64,000 nucleotides of DNA. Source: Xestospongia muta (taxonomy: Eukaryota; Porifera; Demospongiae; Haplosclerida; Petrosiidae). The stretch lies in assembly GCA_963693285.1 (NCBI GenBank), contig OY848919.1:5238136-5302135 (forward strand), written 5' to 3'. Of this stretch, positions 26,801-36,239 are shown one piece after another (the first letter of the stretch is position 1; each line of letters opens with the position of its first letter). Made by a program: the position numbers and the translations under genes. Below the pieces are notes generated by a model, which did no database searches, had not been told where the DNA came from, and worked only from the letters and a program-made list of their open reading frames with translations.

Positions 26801-28018
26801 TACATGCATAATAGGAATAGTAAAAGTTGTCATGTTTGTGTGTGTGACTTTGCAAGTGGTTTAGAATAGTAACAGTACTACAATTTACAGAACATGAAAA
26901 TTTCGTTTAATTATTGTGTGGGTGTTGTTAATTATTGTGTACATTTATATGAACTGATTTAGTAATATGTAATATATTAATTTGTTTCCATTGTAGATGA
27001 TATTTCAGTTCATCAATTAAAGTCAATACCAATGAAATACAGATCAGTCTTAGAATTACCTGTGGTAAGGAATATACATTATAAATGACTTTACTAATCA
27101 ACAAGTACTGTATTGAATATTTGTGGTTTTCTGCCTGAGACATGAAGCTTGATAAGATCATTTTTGATTCCATGTTAAGTATACTCTGTCTGAGTTGAGT
27201 TGGACCACCCAGACATGTAAATAACTTTGCCATTTTACATGCTATCTACATGGAACTTGGACCAATAGATTCAGCTTGCAAACATGCATTATATATATAT
27301 ATATAATTTGGCTCTCTCGTGCTACGAGAAATAGCAAAATATTAAAACTCCGTACATTTTCAATGGCATACATTTGTTGTACTTCACCTTTTTTTTAAAG
27401 GGGCTCTACTCAACTCAGACAGAGTAATAATATATATCAGTATGTCCATTTTAATGCTGTTATATTCTATAACAACGAGGTGATAAATAAAATTACACTG
27501 GACACACTGAATGTAGCATGTAGCATTATGTATCAATGTTACTCAATTGCAGAATTGTATCATGTAGCCAGCCCCTCCCTTAGATGAAATGGGAGGGTCT
27601 TGACTATTGCTAAACAATCATCATAAAAGGACTAGTTATCATGAAGTTGTGCTTAAGTATCACTGGATATTCAGTGTTACTTTAAATGAGACAGTCACCA
27701 GACACTTCCATTTCATTTAAGGGAGGGGCTGGCTACATAAGACTAATTATGGAGTATGTCTTCATTGTTTTGTTGTAATGTCAGAACATCAGCATTATCA
27801 AACAATCTTGTAATTAATGATATTATTATAACAATGACTCTTACATGTATACTGTATTAACAGTTGTTATAAATCATATGTCATTGTGTATACTAGTTGA
27901 AGGCATTGTTCAAGTGCTGTATGTGACATATTGCAAGAGGGGTGTGGTCGAGATGTTCATACAGCACAAGTTCAAGCTGAGATGTGAGCATTGGGACCAC
28001 ACTCAGAGTTCAATATAG
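14872..28018 (+). CDS. KNL1: KNL1 (Spc105/CASC5) kinetochore scaffold
   Basis: KNL1 is the outer-kinetochore scaffold that binds PP1 and the BUB proteins and joins the Mis12-Ndc80 network. Exons read here: 14872-14897, 14946-14970, 15761-15816, 16243-16290, 16914-16954, 17113-17165, 18202-18336, 18519-18584, 18675-18833, 20224-21567, 22233-23902, 24034-24140, 24820-24986, 25244-25302, 26174-26382, 26997-27064, and a last exon ending at TAG 28016. The first sixteen join in frame to 1411 codons. Visible features are SSILK across the exon 2/3 junction, KRRVSF in exon 4, MELT-like MDMSLT, GGDLSLT and GGDMSMT, a coiled coil in exon 11, and a C-terminal region presumed RWD. The final junction is unresolved: phases do not match the conserved last frame. 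The protein is shorter than the vertebrate form (over 2300 residues). Confidence 0.85.
14946..16290 (+). other. PP1-docking motifs of KNL1 (SILK and RVSF)
   Basis: Exon 2 ends with codons for R-R-S-S and exon 3 (15761) begins I-L-K, so splicing creates SSILK. Exon 4 (16243-16290) encodes RPYEKRRVSFNHNIMVK. In animals and fungi these two N-terminal motifs recruit protein phosphatase 1, and Aurora B phosphorylates the basic/Ser contexts to block binding. The R-R-S-S and R-R-V-S contexts fit Aurora sites. The order and closeness to the N-terminus match known KNL1 proteins. Confidence 0.85.
16325..16783. mobile_element. MITE family 1, copy 3, in KNL1 intron 4
   Basis: The terminal inverted repeat TCTGTCCGAGTTGAGTTG is matched by CAACTCAACTCGGACAGA. 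An internal deletion relative to copies 1 and 2 removes the stretch with the conserved AACGTACTTCAGC string. Confidence 0.8.
17301..17796. mobile_element. MITE family 1, copy 4, in KNL1 intron 6
   Basis: The same ends as the other copies are present but worn: TATACTTGTCCGAGTTGAGT at the left and CTTAACTCAACTTAGAGTAT at the right. It was inserted independently of copy 3. Confidence 0.75.
18684..20620 (+). other. MELT-like repeats of KNL1 (exons 9-10)
   Basis: Three copies fit the MELT pattern M-[DE]-[ILM]-[ST]-[x]-T: EDMDMSLT in exon 9, then TVYGGDLSLT and TVYGGDMSMT early in exon 10. The last two share an identical TVYGG lead, comparable to the T-x-x-aromatic motif before vertebrate MELTs, where BUB3-BUB1 docks after Mps1 phosphorylation. 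Vertebrates have many more repeats. The rest of exon 10 is Ser/Thr/Pro-rich with several degenerate SNAPET/SNAPES-like units. Confidence 0.7.
19464..20160. mobile_element. DNA transposon remnant (parent-like member of MITE family 1) in KNL1 intron 9
   Basis: It is bounded by CTCTGTCTGAGTTAAGAG and the complementary CTTCTCAACTTGGACAGAGT. It is longer (about 697 bp) than the other members. On the minus strand it carries a short open frame whose Met at about 20027 begins MPKGRRLRLQTKEVVVNVYD, followed by YFEELNRRK. This resembles the N-terminal helix-turn-helix start of IS630/Tc1-mariner-like transposases. With TA flanks it suggests that MITE family 1 derives from such an element. The rest of the transposase is missing. 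Confidence 0.55.
22890..23345 (+). repeat. 72-bp tandem repeats encoding KNL1 coiled coil
   Basis: Within exon 11 a 24-residue unit (EEQRQQQLIEEQKKQEQLEQ plus QKLI) is repeated about six times. Units are almost identical at the DNA level and differ at a few Q/R/H codons. The unit gives a long, highly charged helical coiled coil and must have expanded recently by unequal exchange. The number of units probably varies between individuals. Confidence 0.9.
27179..27426. mobile_element. MITE family 1, copy 6, in last KNL1 intron
   Basis: This is a 248-bp internally deleted member with both ends intact (ATACTCTGTCTGAGTTGAGT and CTCAACTCAGACAGAGTA). Confidence 0.8.
27557..27745. mobile_element. MITE family 2, copy 2, in last KNL1 intron
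   Basis: CATGTAGCCAGCCCCTCCC is matched by GGGAGGGGCTGGCTACATAA. The arms extend to AAATGGGAGGG and CCATTTCATTTAAGGG around a 100-bp centre. Confidence 0.8.
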
Positions 28019-28399
28019 TCTGTATAGCACAAGAACAGAATAATACTTTAAATGATTGATAGTGATACTTATCAAAGATACCTAATAAAGTTATAGAGAG
28101 TTTAAGTTATTTGTGATGGTTGTATCAGCTAGAACACAGTAGTACAGTCATATAAATGATCACATCTATTGTGTCTTGTCTCTCATATAGTACAATTGTA
28201 CCTGTATAGGATATAATGTACTATTAGTGCTTTGATACACCCACTCAATATGTTATAAATTATATATACATACGATTCTTTTTCTCTTTCTACAGATGAT
28301 ACAAAGTGTCTTACAATATGTATAGATTGTTTTACACTGAAAATTTTCACAAGATATACATCCTTACTACATTATAATGTGTGTTATTAACATCATTAA

Positions 28400-30149
28400 C
28401 TCGATGATTTGAATTATTTCTAGATATGAAAATATTTAGTTATTATATTAAGTTAACTTTTCATTAGATATATATTGTCACCACTTTAATTATCCTATAA
28501 TGTTGGTTTAAAATCATTAAGCTGTTATGTATCAGTCTATATATCAATGTGCTATATCAATGTGGTCTCTGTTTTGTATCACATTAACTTGGTTGATTAG
28601 CACTATCTCAGTTGTCGGTTTGCACTTGGGAACCAATCTTATCTTAAGAGGAGAAGATGTCACCAGATACAGCATGCACTATAATACAGTATCCATTTAA
28701 GTCTCATTGTATGTATAGTATAATGTAGTAAGTACTTTACAAAAGGCAACAAGAGAAAGAATGTTTTTTGTTACGTATTAGTGTTCAATAATACTTACAT
28801 CAACTGTTTAATACTGTCTTAATTTAGTTCTATCATATGTCATTAAATGTTTATTTATTTTCTGTAAGTTCTTCTCCCTAATAGCTTTTACTCAAGTGTA
28901 ATACACAGAACAGTGTATGTACATATATAACGCACCTATTATCTTCAGCACAAAATCATACATAATTATATTATTATATAGAATTACACAATTGTGTATG
29001 CTGACATAATGCACTCATGCTGTATCTATAGTTATAGTAACAGGATATATTGATCTACCTTTCATGTGTATTTATACTAATGATCTACTGCAACATCATA
29101 CATACTTTATCATCATGCTTCCCATAGTGGCTATTTCTATGTGGGAAACCAATATAATCTACCATCTGTTTCTGACTGCCTTTGTGGTTGGCAATTCACA
29201 TGGTAAGGTTGGGCTTAAAAATAAAATTTTAAGGTAACTTGATTTGTGGTTTAGAGTATAGGATACCAAAGTAGTGCTGCCTTAACATTGTATGTTTGAT
29301 TGTCCATTACATATTACAGGCTATAATGTCTTATAATAATTATGCATAAATATAATATATACAATTATATATATGTGTTCTGATATGTGATAACATGATA
29401 TTACTGATGATCTAATGTTCATACTGTGACATACATGTATCCACACACACACACACGCACACATATGAGCACTAAGATTGAACCCTAAGTGCATTTCCTT
29501 TCATTAAACACTAGCATTAAATACACAACCACACATGTATCATGTACTAATGACTCTGTCTGAAAACAACAGGAGACATCTAGTCTACATGTGTTTTAAT
29601 GTGGTCTTTCTCATGACAATATTTATGGCTTCTATGTTTTTTTTATTTGTCTTCAGATTAGTCCAGGGAAAAACAAGGCTTACATTGAGGGATTAGACCT
29701 AGCCCTAACTTACAGTTAAAATAATATTCATTTAGTGAACAAGTAGAGTGGTTAACAAAACAAAATAATATTAGAAATTCCTTAGAATTATACCAAAGAT
29801 ACTTTATATTTAACAATACCAACTGAGGTCTGATGAACTGTAGATATGTAGAGTATGAATCTGGCATAGTTATATGTATAAGGACAATATTCCAATTCTT
29901 TAAGTACAGCTGTTTCCTTATTAATTGTAGTGTATCAATGTACTATATGTAAGTTAATATGATGAGAGAGTGTAGTCCTTTGTTTATATACTGGCACGCT
30001 CACAAAGTTTGATCTATATCCTCAATAGTTGTAACAGCTTCCCAATAGTAACATGATATCAACTAGTGTTTAGGTAGAACACCTTCTATCCTCTTTCAGT
30101 TGTAAGGTTATGACAATGAAGTAATTTTATTTTGTGTATGCATACACCT

Positions 30150-30181
<32 letters not shown>

Positions 30182-30225
30182 TGTACATAATGTAGGAAGA
30201 TAATCAGGAAAAATTTCCTTCATTA
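28400..30225. other. Intergenic DNA downstream of KNL1
   Basis: Mostly AT-rich without clear genes. Up to about 28520 it recurs downstream of the KNL1 3' copy (about 39480-39750). A (CA)n tract lies near 29445 and a (GT)n tract at 30153-30182. One possible 75-bp exon (29128-29202) has a good acceptor and a GTAAGG donor and is listed separately. Confidence 0.5.
29128..29202 (+). other. Candidate isolated exon
   Basis: It is flanked by TTCCCATAG and GTAAGG and open in one frame (GYFYVGNQYNLPSVSDC...). The composition is protein-like, with Cys, Trp and Gly. It might belong to an extracellular protein whose other exons are not visible, or be the upstream exon of the ORF at 30226. I found no confirming neighbour. 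Confidence 0.2.
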
Positions 30226-31424
30226 GGGTAACAGTCCGAGCTTTATATGAAGGAGGACTGGAATCTCAAGATAGTAATCCTGTCATGGCTTCCCTTTCAC
30301 AACCCTTTTCTAAAAATATTGAGGTTGGCAGTACTAGTGAAGTAGGTAGATGTGGTCCTGATCTGAAAAGAAACGCACACTTTATGGTCACAAAAAGTGA
30401 CAGAGACACTACACCTGTAAAATCTGACATGAGAAATACACCAAGTCCTGTTAATGCTACATCATCTGTTTCGTCTTATCTGGCCTCATCTTTACAAGCA
30501 ACTCCAATACAAACTAAAACTCCGCCTACACTACAAAAGTCACCATCATGGCCAAAAAAGGTATCATTTTATGATCTGAAAGATGTTGTCCAAGATTCTG
30601 TGAAGCTGTCTGTAAATGACCTTCAGGAAAAAGACTCCTTGTCATCTCCTCCTCTATCATCACTGTCTCCGTCATCACCACCTCTATCATCTCTTCCTAC
30701 ATCATAACAACCTCCGTCATCTTCTCCATCACTGTTATCACCTACATCATCACTAGCCATGTCATTAATGTTGCCTTCTACCTACAACACAATCAGTAAA
30801 CTAACACCTATTTCGTCCGAACCTATAATAACAGGTATTGTCCCTTGTTCTCAAGGAGACACAATAACAGAAACCGTCCCTTTTTCTCAAGGAGACACAG
30901 CAACAGGAACCGTCTCTTCTTCTCAAGGAGACACAGCAATAGGAACCATCCCTTTTCCTCAAGGAGACGCAATAACAGGAACCATCCCTTCTCTTCAAGG
31001 AGACACGACAACAGATCCTATTCTTATAGCTAAAGCCATGTCTTCTTCTCAAAGACATTTAATGAGCCCTTCTCCTCAAATGGATATAATGACAGGTGTC
31101 ACCCCTTCAGATATATCTACACTAAAAGAATCACAGGTGTACAAGAATTATGTAGATATTAAAACTAACACTGTATGTGGTAGTACTACCACTGACATAA
31201 ATGTGATATCTACCAATAATATTAATAGTAGTATTGCAAGTAATATTACTACTAATCAGATTAACACTGCAAGTCTTCTTGATCAAAATTTGGTCAATGA
31301 GGAGGGTACAGTTGGTTTATTGATGGCATCTCTCTCCTCCTCTATTCAACCACAAGCAGTGACACCTGATGAAGCAATAAAACAGCCTGCAACAGTTCCA
31401 AGTAAATTCTCAGAAACAGTATGA
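30226..31424 (+). pseudogene. Ser/Thr/Pro-rich ORF with one in-frame stop and a KVSF motif
   Basis: An acceptor (CATTAG at 30225) opens a frame that runs VTVRALYEGG... through 30704. It meets TAA at 30705-30707, then continues in the same frame, open to TGA at 31422-31424. The first part contains SWPKKVSFYDL, which fits the [RK]-V-x-F PP1-docking consensus, and a Ser/Pro run. The second part has about six 12-residue repeats of the type FSQGDTATGTV. The protein family is not recognised. Either the protein ends at 30705 and the rest is former coding sequence, or this is a pseudogene. Confidence 0.45.
30825..31015 (+). repeat. 36-bp tandem repeats, about six units
   Basis: Units contain TCTCAAGGAGACACA followed by RNNACAGGAACCRTCCC-type sequence. 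They encode SQGDT-x-x-GT repeats downstream of the in-frame stop. The conserved period of 36 shows the repeats arose while this frame was coding. Confidence 0.85.
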
Positions 31425-31429
31425 TCTGA

Positions 31430-31950
31430 TTCTCAACTTCAGTTAGCAGGCAAGAAAAGATTATATCAACCACTAAACTAACAATGAGTGCAACTTAAAC
31501 TAATATTTTAAAAATGATCAAAGAAACAAGCAGCCATTACAGTTCTTTGTCAGTAAATAGTCAGTCTGTCATCATAATAGTACAAAGTAAATCACAAGAC
31601 AACATTAACATGTGATAGTATTAAAGTTAGTCAGAGAATAAGTCTATACTATAAGTCCGTGCCAAGAAATTTGGGAGAGAGAAAAGAAAAAACACAGTTG
31701 TTGAAATTGTCAAATTTAGTCTCTTAAACTTGTGTTTCAAAATATTTGTGTGTGTCTTCAATAAATGTTTGTTCAACGTTTAGGATCTCAAAAGGGTAGG
31801 GATTGTACTGTCTGTGAGATCCCGTATTAAACATCTACTATATATTGTAACCAGATGTTACTTAAAGTACAGTCATATTACTGGGAGAGAATAGCTGGTT
31901 ACACTATATCGTATGAAAGTGCTTTAGCAACTTTCTACGTCACTTGTTAG
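31430..31950. other. Intergenic DNA, no gene seen
   Basis: AT-rich sequence without convincing exons or repeats. Confidence 0.5.
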
Positions 31951-32299
31951 TCAACTAGTTGAAAGTCTATGTCGGTCTGTCACGTAGTTTAATCATTTTT
32001 TGTAGCGTCAGCCCAAGGTCGGAATGGCGTTTTACCATTGATTGTAGACATCTTTTTAATGGGCGAAGCAGGCTGCTCAATTTTGGCTGTACAAGTTGGG
32101 ATGTTAGCCATTGGGATAGTCCCAATAGAGGCAATGGAAGCTGCCCCAAAGACTGGAACAGTGGCTCATCCCCCCAATATTTAGAAAGAAGGGGCTCAGA
32201 CCCCCAAATTTTTATTGCTTGCTACTTACCCCACAAAAAACTAAGTTGATCTTATTGGTGTTGATGAAACTGTCAAAAGGTTTGACATATTTGCAGGCC

Positions 32300-32417
32300 A
32301 CAATGGCGGAAAAACAGCTTAACAATTGTCTGGTCCTTCATGTACACAAATGCATAACTAATGAGCGTGATCTTGTTGAAATAACTAAGGAATTCGTTAT
32401 GGTAAATGATGAGTGAA
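32300..32417 (+). mobile_element. hAT-type transposase C-terminal fragment
   Basis: A plus-strand frame reads TMAEKQLNNCLVLHVHKCIT, then a short acidic stretch and EFVMVNDE. This resembles the C-terminal dimerisation segment of hAT-like transposases and of host proteins derived from them (R-L-N-x-L-x-x-L-H-x-H). No catalytic part is seen nearby. Bases 31950-32160 upstream are more GC-rich than their surroundings and may be part of the same relic. Confidence 0.45.
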
Positions 32418-32524
32418 GGAAATACTTTAGTACATTTTAAATTAATGTTGGTAATACTTATTGTGATTATATCAAACATAGTTTCTGCATTATGGGTACA
32501 TTTGTCTGCATATTCATCACATAG

Positions 32525-32979
32525 TTATGGTGTGAGCCCCCCAAAATATAAATGCCTCATCAGCCTATGAAATGAGATGACAGGTGTTGGATGATTAACA
32601 TTCAGAGGGATACCCTCAGCTGCAAAAGTCGCCGGAGGGGAAAGGTGATCTGGAGATGCTTGCTGGGATGGTATGGAGATAAATGGTCCTGGAGTGTGTT
32701 GGATAGCAATGCCAGCTGGAGTTAAAATAGGTGGAGCATGGACTTTTGGAATTCCCATTTGGGCACTTGCAGCAACAGCTGCATTGATAGCCAACTCACG
32801 CTGAGCAAGGTAGTTCTCCAAGTGGTTGAGAAGACGAATCCTCATGGGGTCTTTCATGTCTAGTCCTTCGACATTAGTCATGTAACGAGCCACCTCAGCA
32901 ACACACTCACGAAAACCCATAACACGATAATCAAGAAAGGCTTGTGTGTTAGCATAAGCTGAGAGAGGATCAGAAAACC
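32525..32979 (-). CDS. Orphan Hey-family Orange-domain exon
   Basis: The acceptor AG at 32980-32981 (TTCACAG) opens an exon coding about 150 residues to TAA at 32525. It begins GFSDPLSAYANTQAFLDY, then MGFRECVAEVARYM, VEGLDMKDPMRIRLLNHLEN. This is the Orange domain of Hey/Hairy-E(spl) repressors: GFREC, EVARY and EGLD are diagnostic. A Pro-rich tail follows; no C-terminal YRPW or WRPW is present. The bHLH exon that should precede it is not seen in the roughly 900 bases before the thiaminase gene. It is either far upstream or lost. The exon is a clean frame, so it may still be used. Confidence 0.6.
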
Positions 32980-33233
32980 CTGTGAACAGAGACAAAAGGT
33001 GAGTGATCTTGTTACTATGGTAAGTTTTGTTGTGTGTGTGATGTAAGGCATTTCCACCTAAACAGTATATAGTAAAAAAATGTTGGGAATAATTCGAGTC
33101 CATCACATTTCACACCTCACAAGTTATGCTAGTCAGCTTACTCGTTAGTATGTGCAAGACACACCAGGAAAAACAACATTTTTAAACCTATTAGGTTCAA
33201 GCATACAATCCAATTACTAGGATACCTTACAAG

Positions 33234-33567
33234 ATGGCAAAGATCATGCCATCCCAGTGGTAATATTCATGTTACATGTTGTAATGAAGGTTATGTTCCT
33301 GTTTATTCTCAGACTGGTGAATATCTTAGACATTATGGCAAAGGACAGTTAAAGAGTCCATGTGGTATAGCAGTAGATGAGGAAGGATATAGTTTAGTGA
33401 GTGAGTACATACGTGGTGATCAACTCAAGATCTTCAGTCCTGAGGATAAATTAATTCATAGTATAGGTAATTTACAACTTAGTGCTGGTGTGTGTATTGA
33501 TAATGACTCTAATATTTTTGTTACTTTTTTGATCAAAATATGTGTGTTTCTAACATGTAATTTGTAA
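33234..33567 (+). pseudogene. NHL-repeat protein fragment
   Basis: The frame reads CHPSGNIHVTCCNEGYVPVY, SQTGEYLRHYG, then GQLKSPCGIAVDEEGYSLVS and DQLKIFSPEDKLIHSIG. This is two and a half NHL units as in TRIM/NHL propellers. It stops at TAA 33565. There is no start, no RING/B-box part and no obvious splice acceptor. It is probably a displaced gene piece. Confidence 0.6.
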
Positions 33568-33898
33568 AATATATTGCTTAAATCAACAAATCAATTTTTT
33601 ACAGTCCATACTTAATAAATCCTATGGTGTTATTGAGGTGTTACTGTTTGTAATTTGTGATATTCGTGGCCTGTTGCACTCATAACAGTGTGTAATTCTA
33701 AACTTTGGTAGCAATAGCAGATTAATTATTGTTATCATAATTATTTATCATTAACTATATCATATAATATCAAAAATCAAATTTAAAGCTAAATTATAAC
33801 TGTCAATATCTAATAATGAACTAAATATTCAGCTAATAAAGAAACAGCTGTGTTCCTACGAAATTCTAGTTTTAAGTTTGTATGCACACTACAGTCTT

Positions 33899-35104
33899 CT
33901 AATCATGTTCTTCTAATGGAGGGAGACTGAGTTTTTCTGCTAGAATACGATCCATTTTATCAATTTTGCCAGCAAGACCATGGTTTGGAGCAGCAACTCC
34001 ACAATTCATAGCCTTTCGTAACATTTGGTAAATCTTTTCATGTGCACCATATCCTTGAGTATAAAAATCTTTTCTTGAAGCGAGAACATAACGTGGAGGA
34101 TGAGGTTCCTTTAAATCTTTACCTTCTGCATATTGGTTTCGAAATTTCAAGCTTGTGTAAAATTCAATGAATTTATCGATGGCATTCGCTTTATCGACAT
34201 CAGAGTAATGGCTCTTGTTGACTATCAATGCATCAGTAAATGTCAAGAGGTTGTTTTCTGTCCCTAAAGGTGGTGAAATTATACAACAGCATGTTTTGTC
34301 AGCCACGACTTGACTTAACCACTCGGAAAAACCATATAACAAGACATGATTATACTTTGCAATGTCTGAATTTCGCACAGAATCGTCTACATAACAACCT
34401 GTTGCGCCTTTGTTACTACCATCTGTATCCTCGCCAAGTTTTATAAACCATTTCATGGCATCTAAAACGTCTGGTTCGTCAATTGGTGCATCAATTCCTT
34501 TTTGTACACTATCTTTACCATGTTTGTCTATGTAAGCATCCAAATAAAAAGAAGGTAATGTCCATTTATATGAATCTCGAAAATTACCGATAAGTGGAGT
34601 AACGGGAGAGCGGTGCACAATATCTTTCAACTCTTTCAATGTGTGATTACCGGCTGTCATCAGAGGGCGAAGAATTTCTTCCTTCGTATCAACATCTTTA
34701 GCTATCAGCTCAATGAGAAAATTTCCACAATGCAATGTAGGAACAGCATAATAGTTGTCCTTGTAACAAACTGCATTTAAGCCAACATCTAGAAAATTCT
34801 CTTTAAGCTTGTATTTGTCAGGATCCAGCTTTTGAAGTAGCCCCAAATCAGCTACTTCTCCGAGTAGAACTGTATCGATTTCAAGAATGTCAAAGGGATC
34901 TGCTTGAGAGGACAAGTTATTGCGTACACCATCGACGTTATAAGGATCCCATTCCGTAGATACTGTTACTGTTATGTCAGGATGTTCACACTCAAATTCT
35001 GTCTTGACGAAATCTTTCAGCCCCTGCAGCTTATCATTACCAAGGTCTGGAAGCCATGGATAGATGCCTACGTTTAGATGAGTTTTTGTTACTTCTAATG
35101 CCAT
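33899..35104 (-). CDS. Thiaminase I-like protein (bacterial type), copy 1
   Basis: One uninterrupted exon of 401 residues starts at MALEV. An in-frame ATG 21 bases upstream (35125) is possible, but MALEV is the start shared by all three copies. Thiaminase I (thiamine pyridinylase) cleaves thiamine by swapping its thiazole for another base; it has a periplasmic-binding-protein fold. Seen here are VGIYPWLPDLGND (residue 12), FDILEIDTVLL (71), YAVPTLHCGNFLIE with the candidate nucleophile Cys126, and LLYGFSEWL with the candidate base Glu261. This is the same motif order and nearly the same spacing as in the Paenibacillus enzyme (Cys113, Glu241). There is no signal peptide. Compared with copy 3 it lacks a few residues after the SEWLSQV segment. 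The missing introns suggest transfer from bacteria. Confidence 0.75.
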   Translation of the reverse strand: MALEVTKTHLNVGIYPWLPDLGNDKLQGLKDFVKTEFECEHPDITVTVSTEWDPYNVDGVRNNLSSQADPFDILEIDTVLLGEVADLGLLQKLDPDKYKLKENFLDVGLNAVCYKDNYYAVPTLHCGNFLIELIAKDVDTKEEILRPLMTAGNHTLKELKDIVHRSPVTPLIGNFRDSYKWTLPSFYLDAYIDKHGKDSVQKGIDAPIDEPDVLDAMKWFIKLGEDTDGSNKGATGCYVDDSVRNSDIAKYNHVLLYGFSEWLSQVVADKTCCCIISPPLGTENNLLTFTDALIVNKSHYSDVDKANAIDKFIEFYTSLKFRNQYAEGKDLKEPHPPRYVLASRKDFYTQGYGAHEKIYQMLRKAMNCGVAAPNHGLAGKIDKMDRILAEKLSLPPLEEHD

Positions 35105-35157
35105 TTTACTAGAGTGCTCTAGCAAATAATTCTGCCAACGAAACTAACTTTGCAGCC

Positions 35158-35179
35158 TTTTCCTTTAACCAAAAAGGGG
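35158..35179 (-). promoter_or_regulatory. Conserved CCTTTaaccAAAAAGG motif upstream of thiaminase genes
   Basis: A short imperfect inverted repeat CCTTTAACCAAAAAGGGG lies about 55-75 bases upstream of the copy 1 start. It recurs upstream of copy 2 (about 41675-41695) and, farther out, copy 3 (about 46688-46708). Its survival in all three flanks could reflect promoter function or simply recent duplication. Confidence 0.3.
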
Positions 35180-35349
35180 AAAGTCTGTTATCAGTTTAAT
35201 ATGTATACTTAAACAAACTAGATGCATTTTTGTGGGTGAAGTTCAAGGTGCATGTATTAGGAGTAAGTTTATCTTGATGAGGATTAACAGAGCTACCTGT
35301 ATTAATGTCTGCTTGAAATATATTAATTTTGTTTCCTTGTAGAGGATAT

Positions 35350-35632
35350 ATATACACAACCTCAATATTTTGTAGTGGGAGACACTGTGTATACAAAAGA
35401 CAAGAATCAATGGGTCCCAGGTTTTATTGTAGTGTATGCAGGTCCAAAATTACGCATCATTCAACTTAACAATGGAGATAACAGGAGAAGACATGTCGAT
35501 CTTTTTTGAAAAAGATACACCATAAATGAAGACACAGACTTAACATTGCCATTTATTAACCCAGAGTACACTTCAGAACCGCATACTCAAACTGAAAGGA
35601 GTCAACCATCTACTTATAAAAATTAATATGTC
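35350..35632 (+). mobile_element. Ty3/gypsy 3' fragment, near thiaminase copy 1
   Basis: The plus strand reads VGDTVYTKDKNQWVPGFIVV then YAGPKLRIIQLNNG, the region after the integrase core in gypsy polyproteins. Stops follow. It is about 90% similar to 43775-44040, so it derives from the same insertion copied by segmental duplication. Confidence 0.6.
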
Positions 35633-35886
35633 ATTTTAACAACTAATTTGTACTCTCCATAGGTGGATTACTATGGAATCTAGAATTTATGTGAATTACT
35701 CACTAAATAATTTGTTCATATGTAAACATTTAACTCGCCAATGAATTATATAGTAGGTAACTCGCAAGAATGATCACATCTATTGTGTCTTGTATCTCAC
35801 ATAGTAGAATTCTACCTGTATAGGAAATAATGTACTATTAGTGCTTTGATACACCCAGTCATTATGTTATAAATTAATTATATATG

Positions 35887-36137
35887 TGTGACCTGATTTG
35901 CAACAGGGGACCACTTCTGCCAAAATATTTGTGACATGATTTATAAAAAAAAACAACTGTTAAGACATCACAAAAACAGTTTAGTGTACATACAGTTCCT
36001 ATATATGCACAACTGTTCATGGTAACTGCATGTATGTATACAAAACTGTTTTTTCAGGTGTTTTAAGAGTGATCTTTTTCATAAATCATATCACAATGTT
36101 TTGACAGAAGTGGCCCCTTATTGTAAATCAGGTCACA
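35887..36137. mobile_element. MITE family 3
   Basis: This is a 251-bp element with about 30-base terminal inverted repeats: TGTGACCTGATTTGCAACAG at the left and TTGTAAATCAGGTCACA at the right, with CCACTTCTG and CAGAAGTGG further in. It is flanked by TATA-rich DNA. It interrupts a copy of the KNL1 3' flank (compare 28145-28390), so it inserted after that duplication. Confidence 0.8.
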
Positions 36138-36239
36138 TATACATATGATTCTTTTTCTCTTTCTACAGATAATACAAAGTGTCCTACAATATGTATAGAT
36201 TGTTCTACACTATTGTTTCAAGGTATCATAATGTGTGTT

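Larger units (their letters stand above)
24820..28018 (+). other. C-terminal (presumed RWD) region of KNL1
   Basis: Exons 13-17 encode a compact mixed alpha/beta sequence with little low complexity (VVFAVYPVLLKVC, FNWCVYSW, FRIIVDLDTGG, VCQKLKNIEFEVL). By position this is where KNL1 has its tandem RWD domains, which bind Mis12 complex. I infer RWD from position and texture; no diagnostic motif is visible. Confidence 0.45.

Noticed and set aside
30801..31058. Open frames on the other strand and in other frames (Arg/Cys-rich) over the 36-bp repeats
   Set aside because: A repeat of period 36 keeps every frame open by itself, and these frames have no start, domain or splice context.
31959..32249. 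Overlapping open frames on both strands near 32.0 kb
   Set aside because: No recognisable domain or splice sites; higher GC and nearness to the hAT fragment suggest transposon debris.
33899..35104. Reading the thiaminase-like genes as generic sugar-binding proteins of bacterial contaminant DNA
   Set aside because: Flanks share animal KNL1 and retroelement duplications, base composition is like the neighbours, and the motif set with the catalytic-type Cys and Glu fits thiaminase I better. A profile search would still be decisive.
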